Origin: Marsupella aquatica
Taxonomy: Eukaryota; Marchantiophyta
Length of the DNA stretch: 64,000 nt
Assembly: GCA_973895155.1 (NCBI GenBank)
Contig: OZ316892.1
Coordinates: 372,001-436,000 of the forward strand
Direction: 5' to 3'
The position numbers and the translations under genes are program-made. Under the pieces are notes generated by a model. The model was given only the letters and a program-made list of their open reading frames with translations. It was not told the origin of the DNA and made no database searches. Below, in pieces: positions 49,987 through 60,767 of the stretch (position 1 is its first letter; every line of letters starts with the position of its first letter).

Positions 49987-52900
49987 ATGGAACCCGGGCA
50001 GAGGCCGGAGGTAAGGCTGAGGGTGAAAACCCGATTAGGGTTAGGGCGCGTTAAGCGTCGGCGGCTAGGAAGGATCAACGGGAAGAAGGACCGGCAGAGG
50101 AGAGGGGTAAGGAGCGCTTGCAGGAGATGGTGGCTCATTTGCGAGCACGAACTAGGCAGACGACTACGGGAGGCCAACTACTGTCAGCTGCTTAGGCAAG
50201 CACTCGGGGAGAGAGTAGATACCGACGATCGACCTAAGGAGGGTATGAGCAACGTCAATCAAGCGGCACATTTCTGGGGATGCCTGTTCGAACGGGCAAC
50301 TGAGTACATCAAGACTTACGAGGACGAGGAGTCAGAAAGGGCAGCTCGAGAACGGCAGGAGCTCGCTCGATTGTGGGAGCTGCAGAAGACGGCTTTCTTA
50401 GGAGGCGAACTCATCAAGGACGAGTTCCTGTGGACGCCTACTTCCAATCAACTCGACGATCTTCTGTTTTGCAAAGACAGCGTCGTCGGCATCCGAGAGG
50501 CCATCAAGAACTGCAACGACATACACTGGGAATTAAAGGGTAGCACGGAAAGGTGGACCCAGGCAACGGTGCTAGGAGAAACCTCCACGGCAGTAGAGAT
50601 GAAGAGGAAGGGAGCCGTCAACGATGAAGCCTCCCCGGCAAAAAGAACGAGGTCGGCGGCACCAAAGAAGCCAGCCGAGCAGCAGAGCAGGAGGCAGGGA
50701 GAAGCCGAAGAGGAGGAGGTCGATCCCATCAAGGCCATTCCAACCAGGGATGACACCTGGAAGGGCTGGGCGGCAACCCTACCGGTGGAGGTGCAACTAC
50801 ATTTTGCACGGGAGGAGGATGCATGCTTTACGGCCATGCAGACCAAGAAGTACCAAGGCTTCATGGCCGGATCCGGCTTGGAGGCCTTTGTAAGATTACC
50901 ATGGCTGAAGCCGGAGGTACCGGAGTCAGACCTATTAGAATTCGTGGGGTCATGGGAACCCGAGACCAATTGCACGAGGATATATGGGAAGGATTTCTAT
51001 CTTACTCCCAAGGTAATTGCCGAAGTGTTTGGCCTGCCGATAGGCAATAAGACCAAAGTTGATACCAGGAAGACCTTGCCTGACAAGGAGTTCCGGTCGT
51101 TCCCCGGGCCATCAACGAAGAATGGCTTCTTCCGGAACACCTGCACCAACCCGCACATAGGAGAGATGATCGACTTCTTGCGGGTGACCATGCATTGTAA
51201 CTTACCGAGGGCAGAGATCGGCAAGGCACAGGTCTATCTGGCAGAAAGGCCAGACCCAAGCCGGGACTACAACGGGTACCTCCTCAACCAATTGAAGAAG
51301 ATCTTAAAGGAGGAGCAGCAGGTAATCGGCATGGGGAGCGTGTCGCGGCTTGGCTATCACATGCCGCTGTTGTGCCGGTATGCCAGAAGTCAGACTTTTG
51401 CCCCGGTACTTCCCCTGCAGGTAAGGGCACCCGAGGAAGCTCCAACGCCGAGGCCGTTGGCTGAGAAGCCTCAACCACCTGTTAGTCCTACGATCGAGCA
51501 GGTGTTTAGGCCCAGGAAGGAAGACTTGCCGATGCAGCAACCAGGCATGCAGAGTCTGCTGAAACTACTGGAGAAAGAAAAGAAATCGGCATCGGCAACA
51601 ACAACGGCAACGGCAACAATGCAGGACACTACTATAGAGGTAGGCCTACACCGGCTCACAAGAGAAAACCCCTTTGCTGGAGACAAGGAGAGAATCAGGC
51701 CAGAATCCAAGCCAGGTGTTCGAATGTACGTGGGAACCTCAAGCTCCGAATCTGAGGCAGAATTGCCTGAAGCTCCTACCGACGAAGAGGAGAGGGAGAA
51801 GCCGGACGTCCAAGAGGTAGAGGAGGCAGTGGAGGACTGCAACCATGATAATTCCGGCTATGGGTCGGACCATCACGTTCCAGGAGTAAGGACCTGTGGC
51901 CGGTTTGTCCCCACACTTCCAAGGGTAGTGCGAGGGGACCCCAACCAGCAGAGTAGCCCTGAGTCTCCCCCACCAGATGTTGCTCCCCCGAGCTTCGACG
52001 GCATAAAACAGACGGTGCAGGAATTTCAGGAGCGAATCAAGCAGGAGGAAGAGGCCGCCCTGGCTAAGGAAAAGGATTTACCAGGAGGAGATTGGCCGGA
52101 GGACATCAGGCGGCTAGCCGAAAAAGGAAGCAAACCTCTAGCCACGATTGAAGAGATCCGCAGGACGGCGTGGGAGCAGAGGCCACGATGGCCGATGCCG
52201 ATCACTTCTACTTACTCCACCTACGCTAAGAATAGAGCCATGGAGTATGGTGAGATGTGTGGGGAACTTGCGCTCGGCATCTTTGGAGAGGAGTTGGAGG
52301 TAGGACCCTTTTTCCATAGGGAGCAGTTGGAGAAGCACCAATTAGAAGAAGCGGTGGCTTTAGAGAGAAGCAAGAAGGACGAGGTCATTCGGCGGCTTAG
52401 GAGGATGGGAGCCGAGATTGAAGATCTAAGGGCGGCCAAGAAAGCCCAAGATGAACTGCGGATTAAACGACATAAGCTGAACATCATGCAGGGGCAGTTG
52501 GACGCCGCGCAGGCTGATAATCAGAATATCAAGGATAAACTGACTCAGACGCAGGAAGAGTTGGCCGACACGATCAAAGAGAGGGAAAAGTGGAAGCAAG
52601 AGCTGAAGAATACAGAGGAGGCCCACATAACAGCCAACAGCCGGGCCATGGCGGAGACCCAAAGAAAGGAATGGGCGTTGAAAGGGGAGCTCGAGAAAAT
52701 CCGCGGAGCCCTTGAGCAGAAGGAGGTCGAGTTAGGGAAATCCTATCAAGGGATTATGGCGCTGCAGCAGGAGCTTGCATCCCTGACGGCCAGCTTCAAG
52801 GCCGACCTAAGGGAGAAGGACGAGATGCTCGAACAGACTTACGCCAAGATGAACCAGATGGAGTCTGTTATCATTGCAGAGCTCGACAAGGAGCTAAGAG

Positions 52901-53610
52901 CAACCCAGGAGGAGAGGGCTACCTTGAAGAAGGAATTGGAGGAAGCCCACAGGGAGCAGGAGGAGGCCAAAAACGAGCTGGAGGGGGCACGTAAGGACCT
53001 GGATGAAACCCAAGAGGAGTTGGAGGAAATCACGAGGAAGATGGAGAACCTACAGCGGCGGGCCGACAACCAAACAGAGCGGCTGAAGAAACAAGCCGCA
53101 GTATTTAAATGCTTAGCTGCAGCAGGTCCATCTCCCGTTGGGACAAACCAGTTACCAGGGGTGGTAATTGCCGAAGGACAAGCCGCATCAACTGCACCAG
53201 TGCCGAAAGTAAGTGGGAAGGGGAAGGGACCAGCTGCCGAGCCACCAACGAAGAAGAAGCGGAAACCTCCAGGGTCAAGGAGTAATACGACTTCACAGGC
53301 CGTGGTGATCAAGGAGGTAGACCCAGCACCGACCCCAGACAGGGTCACGGCTAAGGATCCAACTACCCTAGGGGAAGGGGAGGCCGAAGCCGAGGGAGTG
53401 GCTGAAGCCGAAGCCGTGGGAGTGGCTGAGGCCGAAGCCGTGGGTATTGCCGAGGCCGGTGTCGAGGCTGAAGCCGAAGGTGGACCCAGTCAGGCCGATG
53501 GAGAGTTGACTCGGTCAAGGGCAGGTAATCTGTCAGTAGGCGGGCCAATGGCAGTGGCTGAGGAGGAAGTGTTGGGGGCGTCCATTGAGGATCCACTGCC
53601 GGTGTCGTGA
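49987..53610 (+). CDS. ORF1 in element B 5' LTR, intact
   Basis: 1,207 codons, the same length and architecture as the solo LTR copy, with scattered substitutions (for example STAVEMKRK, PKKPAEQQ, RRMGAEIE). That two independent copies keep a full-length frame through a 3.6-kb LTR region argues for recent function. If U3 spans this region, the transcript that carries ORF1 is the 3' end of the genomic RNA made from the whole element or a separate promoter; an ATATAAAC box 18 bases before the ATG is too close to be a normal promoter for this start. Confidence 0.83.
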   Translation: MEPGQRPEVRLRVKTRLGLGRVKRRRLGRINGKKDRQRRGVRSACRRWWLICEHELGRRLREANYCQLLRQALGERVDTDDRPKEGMSNVNQAAHFWGCLFERATEYIKTYEDEESERAARERQELARLWELQKTAFLGGELIKDEFLWTPTSNQLDDLLFCKDSVVGIREAIKNCNDIHWELKGSTERWTQATVLGETSTAVEMKRKGAVNDEASPAKRTRSAAPKKPAEQQSRRQGEAEEEEVDPIKAIPTRDDTWKGWAATLPVEVQLHFAREEDACFTAMQTKKYQGFMAGSGLEAFVRLPWLKPEVPESDLLEFVGSWEPETNCTRIYGKDFYLTPKVIAEVFGLPIGNKTKVDTRKTLPDKEFRSFPGPSTKNGFFRNTCTNPHIGEMIDFLRVTMHCNLPRAEIGKAQVYLAERPDPSRDYNGYLLNQLKKILKEEQQVIGMGSVSRLGYHMPLLCRYARSQTFAPVLPLQVRAPEEAPTPRPLAEKPQPPVSPTIEQVFRPRKEDLPMQQPGMQSLLKLLEKEKKSASATTTATATMQDTTIEVGLHRLTRENPFAGDKERIRPESKPGVRMYVGTSSSESEAELPEAPTDEEEREKPDVQEVEEAVEDCNHDNSGYGSDHHVPGVRTCGRFVPTLPRVVRGDPNQQSSPESPPPDVAPPSFDGIKQTVQEFQERIKQEEEAALAKEKDLPGGDWPEDIRRLAEKGSKPLATIEEIRRTAWEQRPRWPMPITSTYSTYAKNRAMEYGEMCGELALGIFGEELEVGPFFHREQLEKHQLEEAVALERSKKDEVIRRLRRMGAEIEDLRAAKKAQDELRIKRHKLNIMQGQLDAAQADNQNIKDKLTQTQEELADTIKEREKWKQELKNTEEAHITANSRAMAETQRKEWALKGELEKIRGALEQKEVELGKSYQGIMALQQELASLTASFKADLREKDEMLEQTYAKMNQMESVIIAELDKELRATQEERATLKKELEEAHREQEEAKNELEGARKDLDETQEELEEITRKMENLQRRADNQTERLKKQAAVFKCLAAAGPSPVGTNQLPGVVIAEGQAASTAPVPKVSGKGKGPAAEPPTKKKRKPPGSRSNTTSQAVVIKEVDPAPTPDRVTAKDPTTLGEGEAEAEGVAEAEAVGVAEAEAVGIAEAGVEAEAEGGPSQADGELTRSRAGNLSVGGPMAVAEEEVLGASIEDPLPVS

Positions 53611-54299
53611 CGGTGCAAGGGCGCCGTTCCTTTTAGGGAGGGCGGACGTGGAGGGAGGAGGCGTGAGTGGGCAGGGCGGGCGTGGATCTCCACGTTTAGG
53701 ATTAGGATCAGAACCAGGAGCGGCCCTGACACTTAGCTTAGTGGGATTGCGGTCCCACTGGTAGGAGCAACACTTGTGCTCCTGCCTTGCTGTACATAGG
53801 TAGATTCGGGCAAGTAGATTACTGTTAAGTAGATTAGGCTTACGATGCAAAGAATGGCGGATCCACTACCAGGATAAGTACCTAGGCAGCGGGGAGCTCA
53901 GGGCCTCTTCTTTAGCAAGTTTTTAGTTTGCACCAGTCGGGCTGGGATCAAGTAGTACAAGAAGCTCTCGGTTAGTCATACAGTGACCCTTGTGTATATT
54001 CATGTTTCCTCATGCCTAAGAGCTGAATAGAGTTGGCCTCACGGCTTAGTTCGCAGAACTTGTGTATGAGATGTACTGTTTGTATGGCAAGTGCATGGTA
54101 TGACTCAGTCAGAATGAGTCATTTTGCTATTTGTGTGTCGCATTAACTTGTGTGAAGAGTGCCCACATCAACAGAAGGAAGGAAAGTAAGCAGGGGAGTG
54201 AGAGTTGGATGTGTCGAGCTGAGAGAGGTCTTAGCGGCTTAACCAAGCCTATTGGGGATCATTCCGGCGGCGGAATCCAAACATACCTAACAAAACGGA

Positions 54300-54345
54300 G
54301 GGGAAGACAGGGGAAGACAGGGGAAGGCCTATATTAGGCCGGCTA
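54300..54345 (+). promoter_or_regulatory. palindromic TATA-like site near LTR 3' end
   Basis: GGCCTATATTAGGCC at 54326-54340, a perfect inverted repeat around TAT, preceded by a GGGGAAGACA tandem. It recurs in every long LTR copy (for example 36681-36695). About 190 bases remain to the LTR end, suitable for R and U5. The promoter role is inferred from position. Confidence 0.45.
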
Positions 54346-54535
54346 CGTATCTCATGACCCGATGAAGGATCTGTCCAGTATATGTGTGTAAAATGTTAAT
54401 AGTAGTAGTAGAAGGTTAGCAGCGTCCCATACCGCTAAGCCGCGGAAACGGCCTCGCCAAGCACGAAACCTGCGGGAATCGGCTTGAGCTGGGGGGTTTC
54501 TTGGGTTTAGGGAGCCATGGGACGCACCACATTTT

Positions 54536-54553
54536 TGGCGCTAGATGGAGGGG
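54536..54553 (+). promoter_or_regulatory. Ty3 primer binding site, element B
   Basis: TGGCGCTAGATGGAGGGG, identical to that of element A and equally spaced from the LTR. Confidence 0.8.
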
Positions 54554-54600
54554 GCATTTCTTAAGCCGTGAGATATGAAGTTAGAACGGAAGCGTAGGTA

Positions 54601-57594
54601 ATGACTGACCTTACGCCGAGGGAAGAAAGAGTGATTCAACGGGAGAGAGCTCGACTGTAGCAGCTCGCCGGGTGGCATGATACACAACGACTGAGAGGGG
54701 CAGAAAGAGCTGGTAGCTCCGAAACTGGAAGTGGCGTCGAAGAAGACATACCAGAAGAAGAGTCGGTAAGGAGAAGTGAGTCTCCAACCGACATGGGGGA
54801 ACCAGAGGCACGGCCAGACGAGAGGCCAGGGACCAGATTGAGCCAGCGGTCGCGCATACATTACAAGGCATTTCATGGGAGAGGAGATGAGGATCCGGAC
54901 GAATGGTTGGATGATTTCGAGGGAACCGCTGCAGCAAATGGAGAATCGGCCATCAAGATGCAGATTCTTCCCGGCCTGTTCAAGGGTGAGGCTAGGCCTT
55001 GGTACAGAGCATTAGATGTGGAAGATCAAGCCATCTGGGATATCTTCAAACCACTCTTTGTTAAGGAGTTTCGACCCATTGGAACTTCATAACTAGCAGT
55101 GCTGAAGTTGGGACAACTTCGGTTCAAGGAGAACAAATCCTTCAGGAAGTTCTTGCAACGCTTTCAGAAACTGGTAAGACGTACAAAGACCAATGCATCT
55201 GAAGGTATGCAACTTCAATGGTTGGTGAATGCTTTGCCACAGAAGATGAGTTTTGCAATTAGGAAGGAGAACCCGGAGACTTTAGCCGAAGCAATTAAGG
55301 ATATTCAATTATACATTAATGCAGATATCACAAGCCGGAAGAAACAGCTTAAGTCTGAGAGTTCCTCATCAGAGGAGGGATCACCCCATAAGAAAAAAGA
55401 TAAGAAGAAGAAACATCCCAAGAAGTCTAGAAGTGATAAGTCAAGCTCGGATAGTGGGAGTAGCAAGAGTGAGTCATCTTCTAGTTCTGAAGAAGAAAAA
55501 ACTAGGAAAAGGAAGGGCAGAAGGAGAGGGAAGACGAAAGTCAAGATGGAGGCTAAGCCACCAAATAACATCGTAGCCCTTACCGAGCAACTTAAGGCTA
55601 TCATTGTAGAGGTAAAACCAAAGAAGAAGGTAGTACAGGAGGATAGCTCTGTATGGTGTGCCTTATGTTATAAAACCGGACACCATAAAGATGCGTGTCC
55701 TAAGCTTAATACTAATCATGTTCGGCATGTGGCCGAGATCAGACCATGTCAGGGAGAAGTAGAGTACTTTTTGGGAGATGCCGCTGATAGTGTTTTCGGC
55801 ATCAGTGAGACTGGAGCACGAGACCTATCCAACAGACCTGCATCTCTGTGGTCAGGATTAAGGAACAATCCAGGAGAGATGTATCCTCGGATTATTCAGA
55901 ACCCGTCAGTACCTCCTAGGCCGAATGTGCAAAGATTTGCGGCGTGCTATAATTGTGGTCAACCTGGCCATTTTGCTAGAGAATGCCCGAATGCACGCAA
56001 ACAGGGTGATGGACAACCAGCTCAGCTATGTATGGGATGCCGACAGGAAGGTCATATGCTAGGGCAATGTCCTACTTGGTTGGCAGGCCTGGCCGCAAAT
56101 CATAAGCTTTTGCCGATCAAGATCTTACCGCCAGGTACTACCCCCGGAGGAGTTCAAATCAACCACATCGAACTAGGATGGCAAGAGGATGCCGAGGCAG
56201 AGTTCGTACCATCTGATGATGAGGCCGAAGCCCTATCAACCTTCTCAGAGGAGGATTTAGATCATGATTGCTACCGGGTCTCTACTCGATCTACCAGAAG
56301 GAAGGAAAGGTGGGATGGGCTGGCCAAAAATAAAGGGAAGGTTACGGAGGAAAGGATCGACTCTTCGTCAACATCAACAGAAGGAGAAGGGAGGGCTCCG
56401 GCAATACAGGTAAGCCATGAGCCCACCAGTGAAACCAATCCTTCACAAGATAGCGACTTCAATCGAGATCATCCTAAGTTGTTCTACCCCTCTGTTACGG
56501 CTAGTGTTAAGGAACAACTAAGAGAATTAGAAACCCTGGAGAATACCGAAGCCATTGCCAAGGATGTAAAACGAGCAAAAGCATTGTTTGCTTCGGAAGA
56601 CCCAACAGCTGTGGAGACTAGCGTGGCAAAACTGGCCGAATCCAAGAGGGAAACACCACCAGAAGAGAAGCCGATTGTTCCCTATGACCTGGCTAAAGAT
56701 GTACTAGAATCTAGAGTCTCGGCAACAGTAGGTCAACTATTGAAAAATAGCCCGTACTTCCGGAAGCAATTAAGGAAGGCTATTCTCGGCAAGCCGAGAT
56801 TACCCAAGGTAGCAACCAGATCCGACGTACTAATGATAGAAGAAGATCAAGGAGCCCCAGCATTACCATTAATGATTCAAGGAGAATTATTACTACGGGT
56901 ACCCATCGATGGAGGATCAGGGGTATGTATTATGATTGATTCAACAGCAAAAGGGTGGGGTCTAACACCGGAGATGACTGGAAGAGTGTTGAACATGGCC
57001 AATGGATATCAGGTCATTCCGACGGGAGTGTTAATCGGCATCAAGACAGAGATAGGAGGTATCTTCTTTAGCATTAACTATGTAGTAATGAAGCCGGTAA
57101 ATCCTACGTCATTCCGGCTATTGATTGGTAGGCCATGGCTGTACCTAGCCGAGGTAATAGAAGATTGGGGTAAAAAGCAGTTCACTTTCGGGACCCCCTC
57201 TATCACGGTATCCTGGGACACTAAGGATGACCGTAGGAAAAGCATAAGGGAAGTAGATGGGTACGATAGTGGACTGGAGTCAGCCAATGAAGTACGTTGG
57301 TTAGAATGCCTCACTAACCTAACCGAAGAAGGTGTCTTTGGACCAGAGGTACCCCCCAGCGGATTATGGCAAGAACCAATGGAAGGTGACTTGGAAGAAG
57401 AAGACGAAGAGGTCGAGGACTGCTTTACAATAGAATCCACCTTTTTAGCTGCAATTCCGGAGGAAGTTAAGGATGTAGACCAATTGGATGAAACGGCTAA
57501 GTGGGGAGCAGTAGCAGGGACAGTGGATTTTCTGCAGGCGTTGTGGCAGAGCCGACGGGGTCCACAACGCCATCGATCATCGGCAAGGAATTAA
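54601..57594 (+). pseudogene. Ty3 Gag-protease, element B, two nonsense codons
   Basis: Same protein as at 45303 (gag domain, three CCHC knuckles, DGGSGV protease), but codon 20 is TAG (54658-54660) and codon 164 is TAA (55090-55092), where element A has sense codons. Downstream the frame is clean to the TAA at 57592-57594. The two stops lie in or before the capsid domain, so no full Gag can be made; the copy would need Gag from a relative. The end of this frame overlaps pol by 94 bases. Confidence 0.9.
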
Positions 57595-60500
57595 ATACCA
57601 AGGGATCGGCATACAAGCCGATTACGAGGGCAGAACAAATTGAGGCCCTATTAGAAGCCGAGAGAGCACAGCGGCCTAACTCTCAGGAGCAAGAGGTGGA
57701 TGAGATGGACAGACATGATCTAGAGCCAAGGCAGGAAGGGGAGCCGACCACTAATTCAAAACCAAATAGACCGGTAAGGGGACAATCTATGGACACCAAG
57801 GAAGGGACCGACTCGGCTAGTCCAGCCGAGATCCCAGTTTATGGAGGTATGAGATTAGAGAGACTGGAAGCCGAACTGGACCCGAATTTGAAGAAGCAGA
57901 TTAATATGATCCAAGCACGGCAATATCGGAAGCTCGACTTAGGAGAGGGAAGAGAACTGAACTTAGGGAGAAACCTAGCACCTGAGCTCGAGAAAGAGAT
58001 CAGTGACTTATTGATTGAATTTCAGGATGTGTTTGCATGGAGTCACCAAGATCTAAAGGGAGTAGATCCAACACTAGGGGAACATCGAATTGATCTCATG
58101 TTAGGAGCCAAATCATTTCGACAACCAATTCGAAGGATGAACCCGAAGTATTCCCTGCTGGTCAAAACAGAAATCGACAAACTAGTGGAAGCTGGATTCA
58201 TCACTCCAGTCCTGCATTCAGACTGGGTGTCTCCAATTGTGATAGTTCCCAAGAAAGCTGGACCCGATGGTAAACCCAAGATCCGGGTTTGTCAGGATTA
58301 CAGGAAGCTGAATGAAGCAACATTAAAAGACCATTTTCCTTTACCGTTTACTGATATGGTACTAGACATGGTAGCCAGTCATGAACTATATTCATTCATG
58401 GATGGATACTCTGGTTATAACCAAATCAGGATTCGGCAGGAAGACCAAATCAAGACGGCCTTCATCACGGAATGGGGGATCTATGTCTTCAATCGTATGC
58501 CGTTTGGACTCTGCAACGCACCAGCTATGTTCCAACGATTAATGGTGAACATTTTTCATGATTACTTGAGAAAGTTCATGGAAATCTTCATTGATGACTT
58601 TGCAGTATTCGGGAAGGCATCGAAACATGCTAAATACCTCAGGAAAACCTTCATGAGATGTAGAGAGGTGGGTCTCAAGTTACACCCAGATAAATGTTTT
58701 TTTGCAGTAACCGAGGGGGTGCTACTAGGTCACAAGGTATCAAGGAAGGGCATTGAGATTGACAAAGGTAAGCTAGCAGTATGGCTAGATATCATGCAAC
58801 CTAAGAACATAAAGGATGTAAGATCCTTCTTGGGATGCATTGGTTACTATCGCCGGTTCATCAAGGATTTTGCCAAGCTGGCTTTACCATTAACCAATAT
58901 GCTCAAGGCAGGAGCAGACTTCGAACCCACACCCGAACGAGTCACAGCGGTGGTAGAATTGAAGCAGATGTTAGTAGAGGCCCCAGTCATGATAGCACCG
59001 GACTGGAACAAAGATTTTCATGTTTTTGTAGATGTCTCGGGCTTCTGTATTGGCTCAGTACTAAGTCAGTTGGATGAGAAAGGAAGGGACCATCCCATAT
59101 ACTTCGAAAGCCGTCAGCTTGCCGATGCCGAACGGAACTACTCTACCACGGAAAGAGAAGCATTAGGAGTCATTTATTCTTGTAAAAAGTTTAGGCATTA
59201 TTTACTAGGGTACAAGGTAATCTTTCATACTGATCATGAAAGTTTGAAGTACCTAGTCAATAAGCCGGACCTTACAGGCAGAGTAGCAAGATGGATTTTG
59301 CTATTACAGGAGTTTGACTATGAGCTGAGGATCAAGCCGGGAAAGTTACATGCCAATGCCGACTTCTTTTCAAGGATCACAGGTAAACCTGCCATGGATT
59401 GCATCGATGATCGATTCCCCGACGAGGAGCTATTCGTTGTGGAAATAGCTGGTACATGGTACCCTGAGATTTTACAATTTCTCAGCACTTCCAGATTACA
59501 GCCAGGATTAAGCCGAGAGCAAGCCGCAGTCTTTGTGCGGAAGGTCAGACAGTATCAGTGCATTAAAGGCATACTGCACAAGCATGGAATCAACGGCACG
59601 ATTCAAAGGTGTTTGGAAAAGAGAGAGGTAAAACGAGTCCTACGGGCCATGCATGGAGAGGAGGCCGGAGGACATTTTGCCCCAGTAACCACGTCTAAGA
59701 AGATATTAAATGCCGGTTACTGGTGGCCCACCTTGCACAAAGGTGTCTATCAGTTTATCAAACAATGCGATCCTTGTCAACGAGAGGGAGGACCAAGGGC
59801 GTCCACCAGGCATCCACTGCACCCTATTCTACCTCTGGCACCATTCGAGAAGTGGGGTATTGATTACATTGGACCTCTGAAACCACTGACCCACCCTCGA
59901 CGGAACAAGTACATAATCCTGGCTACGGATTATGCAACTAAATGGGTAGAGGCCAGACCAACAACGAAGGATGATGCAATTACTACGGCTAGATTCATGT
60001 ATGAGCAGATCTTCACCAGGTATGGAGCACCCCTAGAATTAGTTAGTGATAGAGGAACCCATTTTTTGAATGATATAATTAGTCGTTTAAATGAGCAGTA
60101 TTTAGTTAAACATAGGCCTACTACTCCCTACCATCCAAAGGCAAACGGGTTGACAGAACGAGCAAACGGAATCATAGGAAAGATATTGAACAAGACAGTA
60201 GCTCAGAACAAACTCGATTGGGATGATAAATTGTTTGCTGCTGTTTTTGCTTACAATCTGGCCTATAAATCCACTACCGGTCATACACCCTTCTTCTTAA
60301 CCTTTGGACAAGAAGCCCTGGTACCCATGCAACTTGAGATACCGACATTTCAAGTTACAATTGAGGAAAGAGCCTCAGCAGAGGAGAGCCTAAAGGAGCG
60401 AGAATATAGGTTAGAAGCGTTAGAGGAAGCGAGAATGATTTCAGCCGAGAGAGTAGAATATAGACAGAACATCATGAAGCAGCAGTATGATAAAAGGTTA

Positions 60501-60767
60501 AAAGTAGTTAGTATTCATACCGGTGATCTTGTGCTACTTTATGACAGTAGGTATAGTAGGTTTCCAGGAAAGCTTTACACTCGCTGGTTAGGACCCTTTA
60601 GAGTAACCATGATGTTCCCCAATGGCTCCGTGCAATTGGCCAACATTACGGGAGAGGTATATCCAGTTCGCATCCATTATGACCGCCTCAAGAAATACTA
60701 TATGGACGAAGATGAAGTTGTTCGCGAGGACGCTTCACAATTAAGTGGGGAGCTATGTGATGCCTAG
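57501..60767 (+). CDS. Ty3 pol: RT, RNase H, integrase (element B, intact)
   Basis: An open frame of 1,088 codons, -1 relative to gag-protease and opening directly after a TAA at 57498-57500. RT core with FIDDFAVFG near residue 363; RNase H (VFVDVSGF near 505, TEREALG, HTDHESLKYL, ADFFSR); integrase with an H-H-C-C zinc site (HGEEAGGH, C-D-P-C, near 717-760) and catalytic D, D, E near 785 (GIDYIGP), 848 (SDRGTHF) and 884 (TERANG) at D35E spacing; then a GPF/Y-type module (RWLGPFRV). No chromodomain. The last four codons and stop lie inside the 3' LTR. The first ATG is at 57705; GTG 57501 is just the start of the open frame. Expression probably by frameshift or reinitiation; I see no classical slippery heptamer in the overlap. 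Confidence 0.93.
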   Translation: MGSSSRDSGFSAGVVAEPTGSTTPSIIGKELNTKGSAYKPITRAEQIEALLEAERAQRPNSQEQEVDEMDRHDLEPRQEGEPTTNSKPNRPVRGQSMDTKEGTDSASPAEIPVYGGMRLERLEAELDPNLKKQINMIQARQYRKLDLGEGRELNLGRNLAPELEKEISDLLIEFQDVFAWSHQDLKGVDPTLGEHRIDLMLGAKSFRQPIRRMNPKYSLLVKTEIDKLVEAGFITPVLHSDWVSPIVIVPKKAGPDGKPKIRVCQDYRKLNEATLKDHFPLPFTDMVLDMVASHELYSFMDGYSGYNQIRIRQEDQIKTAFITEWGIYVFNRMPFGLCNAPAMFQRLMVNIFHDYLRKFMEIFIDDFAVFGKASKHAKYLRKTFMRCREVGLKLHPDKCFFAVTEGVLLGHKVSRKGIEIDKGKLAVWLDIMQPKNIKDVRSFLGCIGYYRRFIKDFAKLALPLTNMLKAGADFEPTPERVTAVVELKQMLVEAPVMIAPDWNKDFHVFVDVSGFCIGSVLSQLDEKGRDHPIYFESRQLADAERNYSTTEREALGVIYSCKKFRHYLLGYKVIFHTDHESLKYLVNKPDLTGRVARWILLLQEFDYELRIKPGKLHANADFFSRITGKPAMDCIDDRFPDEELFVVEIAGTWYPEILQFLSTSRLQPGLSREQAAVFVRKVRQYQCIKGILHKHGINGTIQRCLEKREVKRVLRAMHGEEAGGHFAPVTTSKKILNAGYWWPTLHKGVYQFIKQCDPCQREGGPRASTRHPLHPILPLAPFEKWGIDYIGPLKPLTHPRRNKYIILATDYATKWVEARPTTKDDAITTARFMYEQIFTRYGAPLELVSDRGTHFLNDIISRLNEQYLVKHRPTTPYHPKANGLTERANGIIGKILNKTVAQNKLDWDDKLFAAVFAYNLAYKSTTGHTPFFLTFGQEALVPMQLEIPTFQVTIEERASAEESLKEREYRLEALEEARMISAERVEYRQNIMKQQYDKRLKVVSIHTGDLVLLYDSRYSRFPGKLYTRWLGPFRVTMMFPNGSVQLANITGEVYPVRIHYDRLKKYYMDEDEVVREDASQLSGELCDA
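60743..60755 (+). promoter_or_regulatory. polypurine tract, element B
   Basis: AAGTGGGGAGCTA directly before the TGTG of the 3' LTR. Its purine-rich core (AAGTGGGGAG) is the expected RNase H-resistant primer for plus-strand synthesis, and it fixes the LTR start. Confidence 0.8.

Larger units (their letters stand above)
49872..54531 (+). repeat. Ty3 element B 5' LTR, 4,660 bp
   Basis: TGTG...CACA, exactly the same length as the solo LTR. The 5' edge is given by the break in element A's pol, the 3' edge by the primer site. It contains ORF1 (49987-53610) and a 0.9-kb 3' non-coding part with promoter-like features. Confidence 0.93.
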
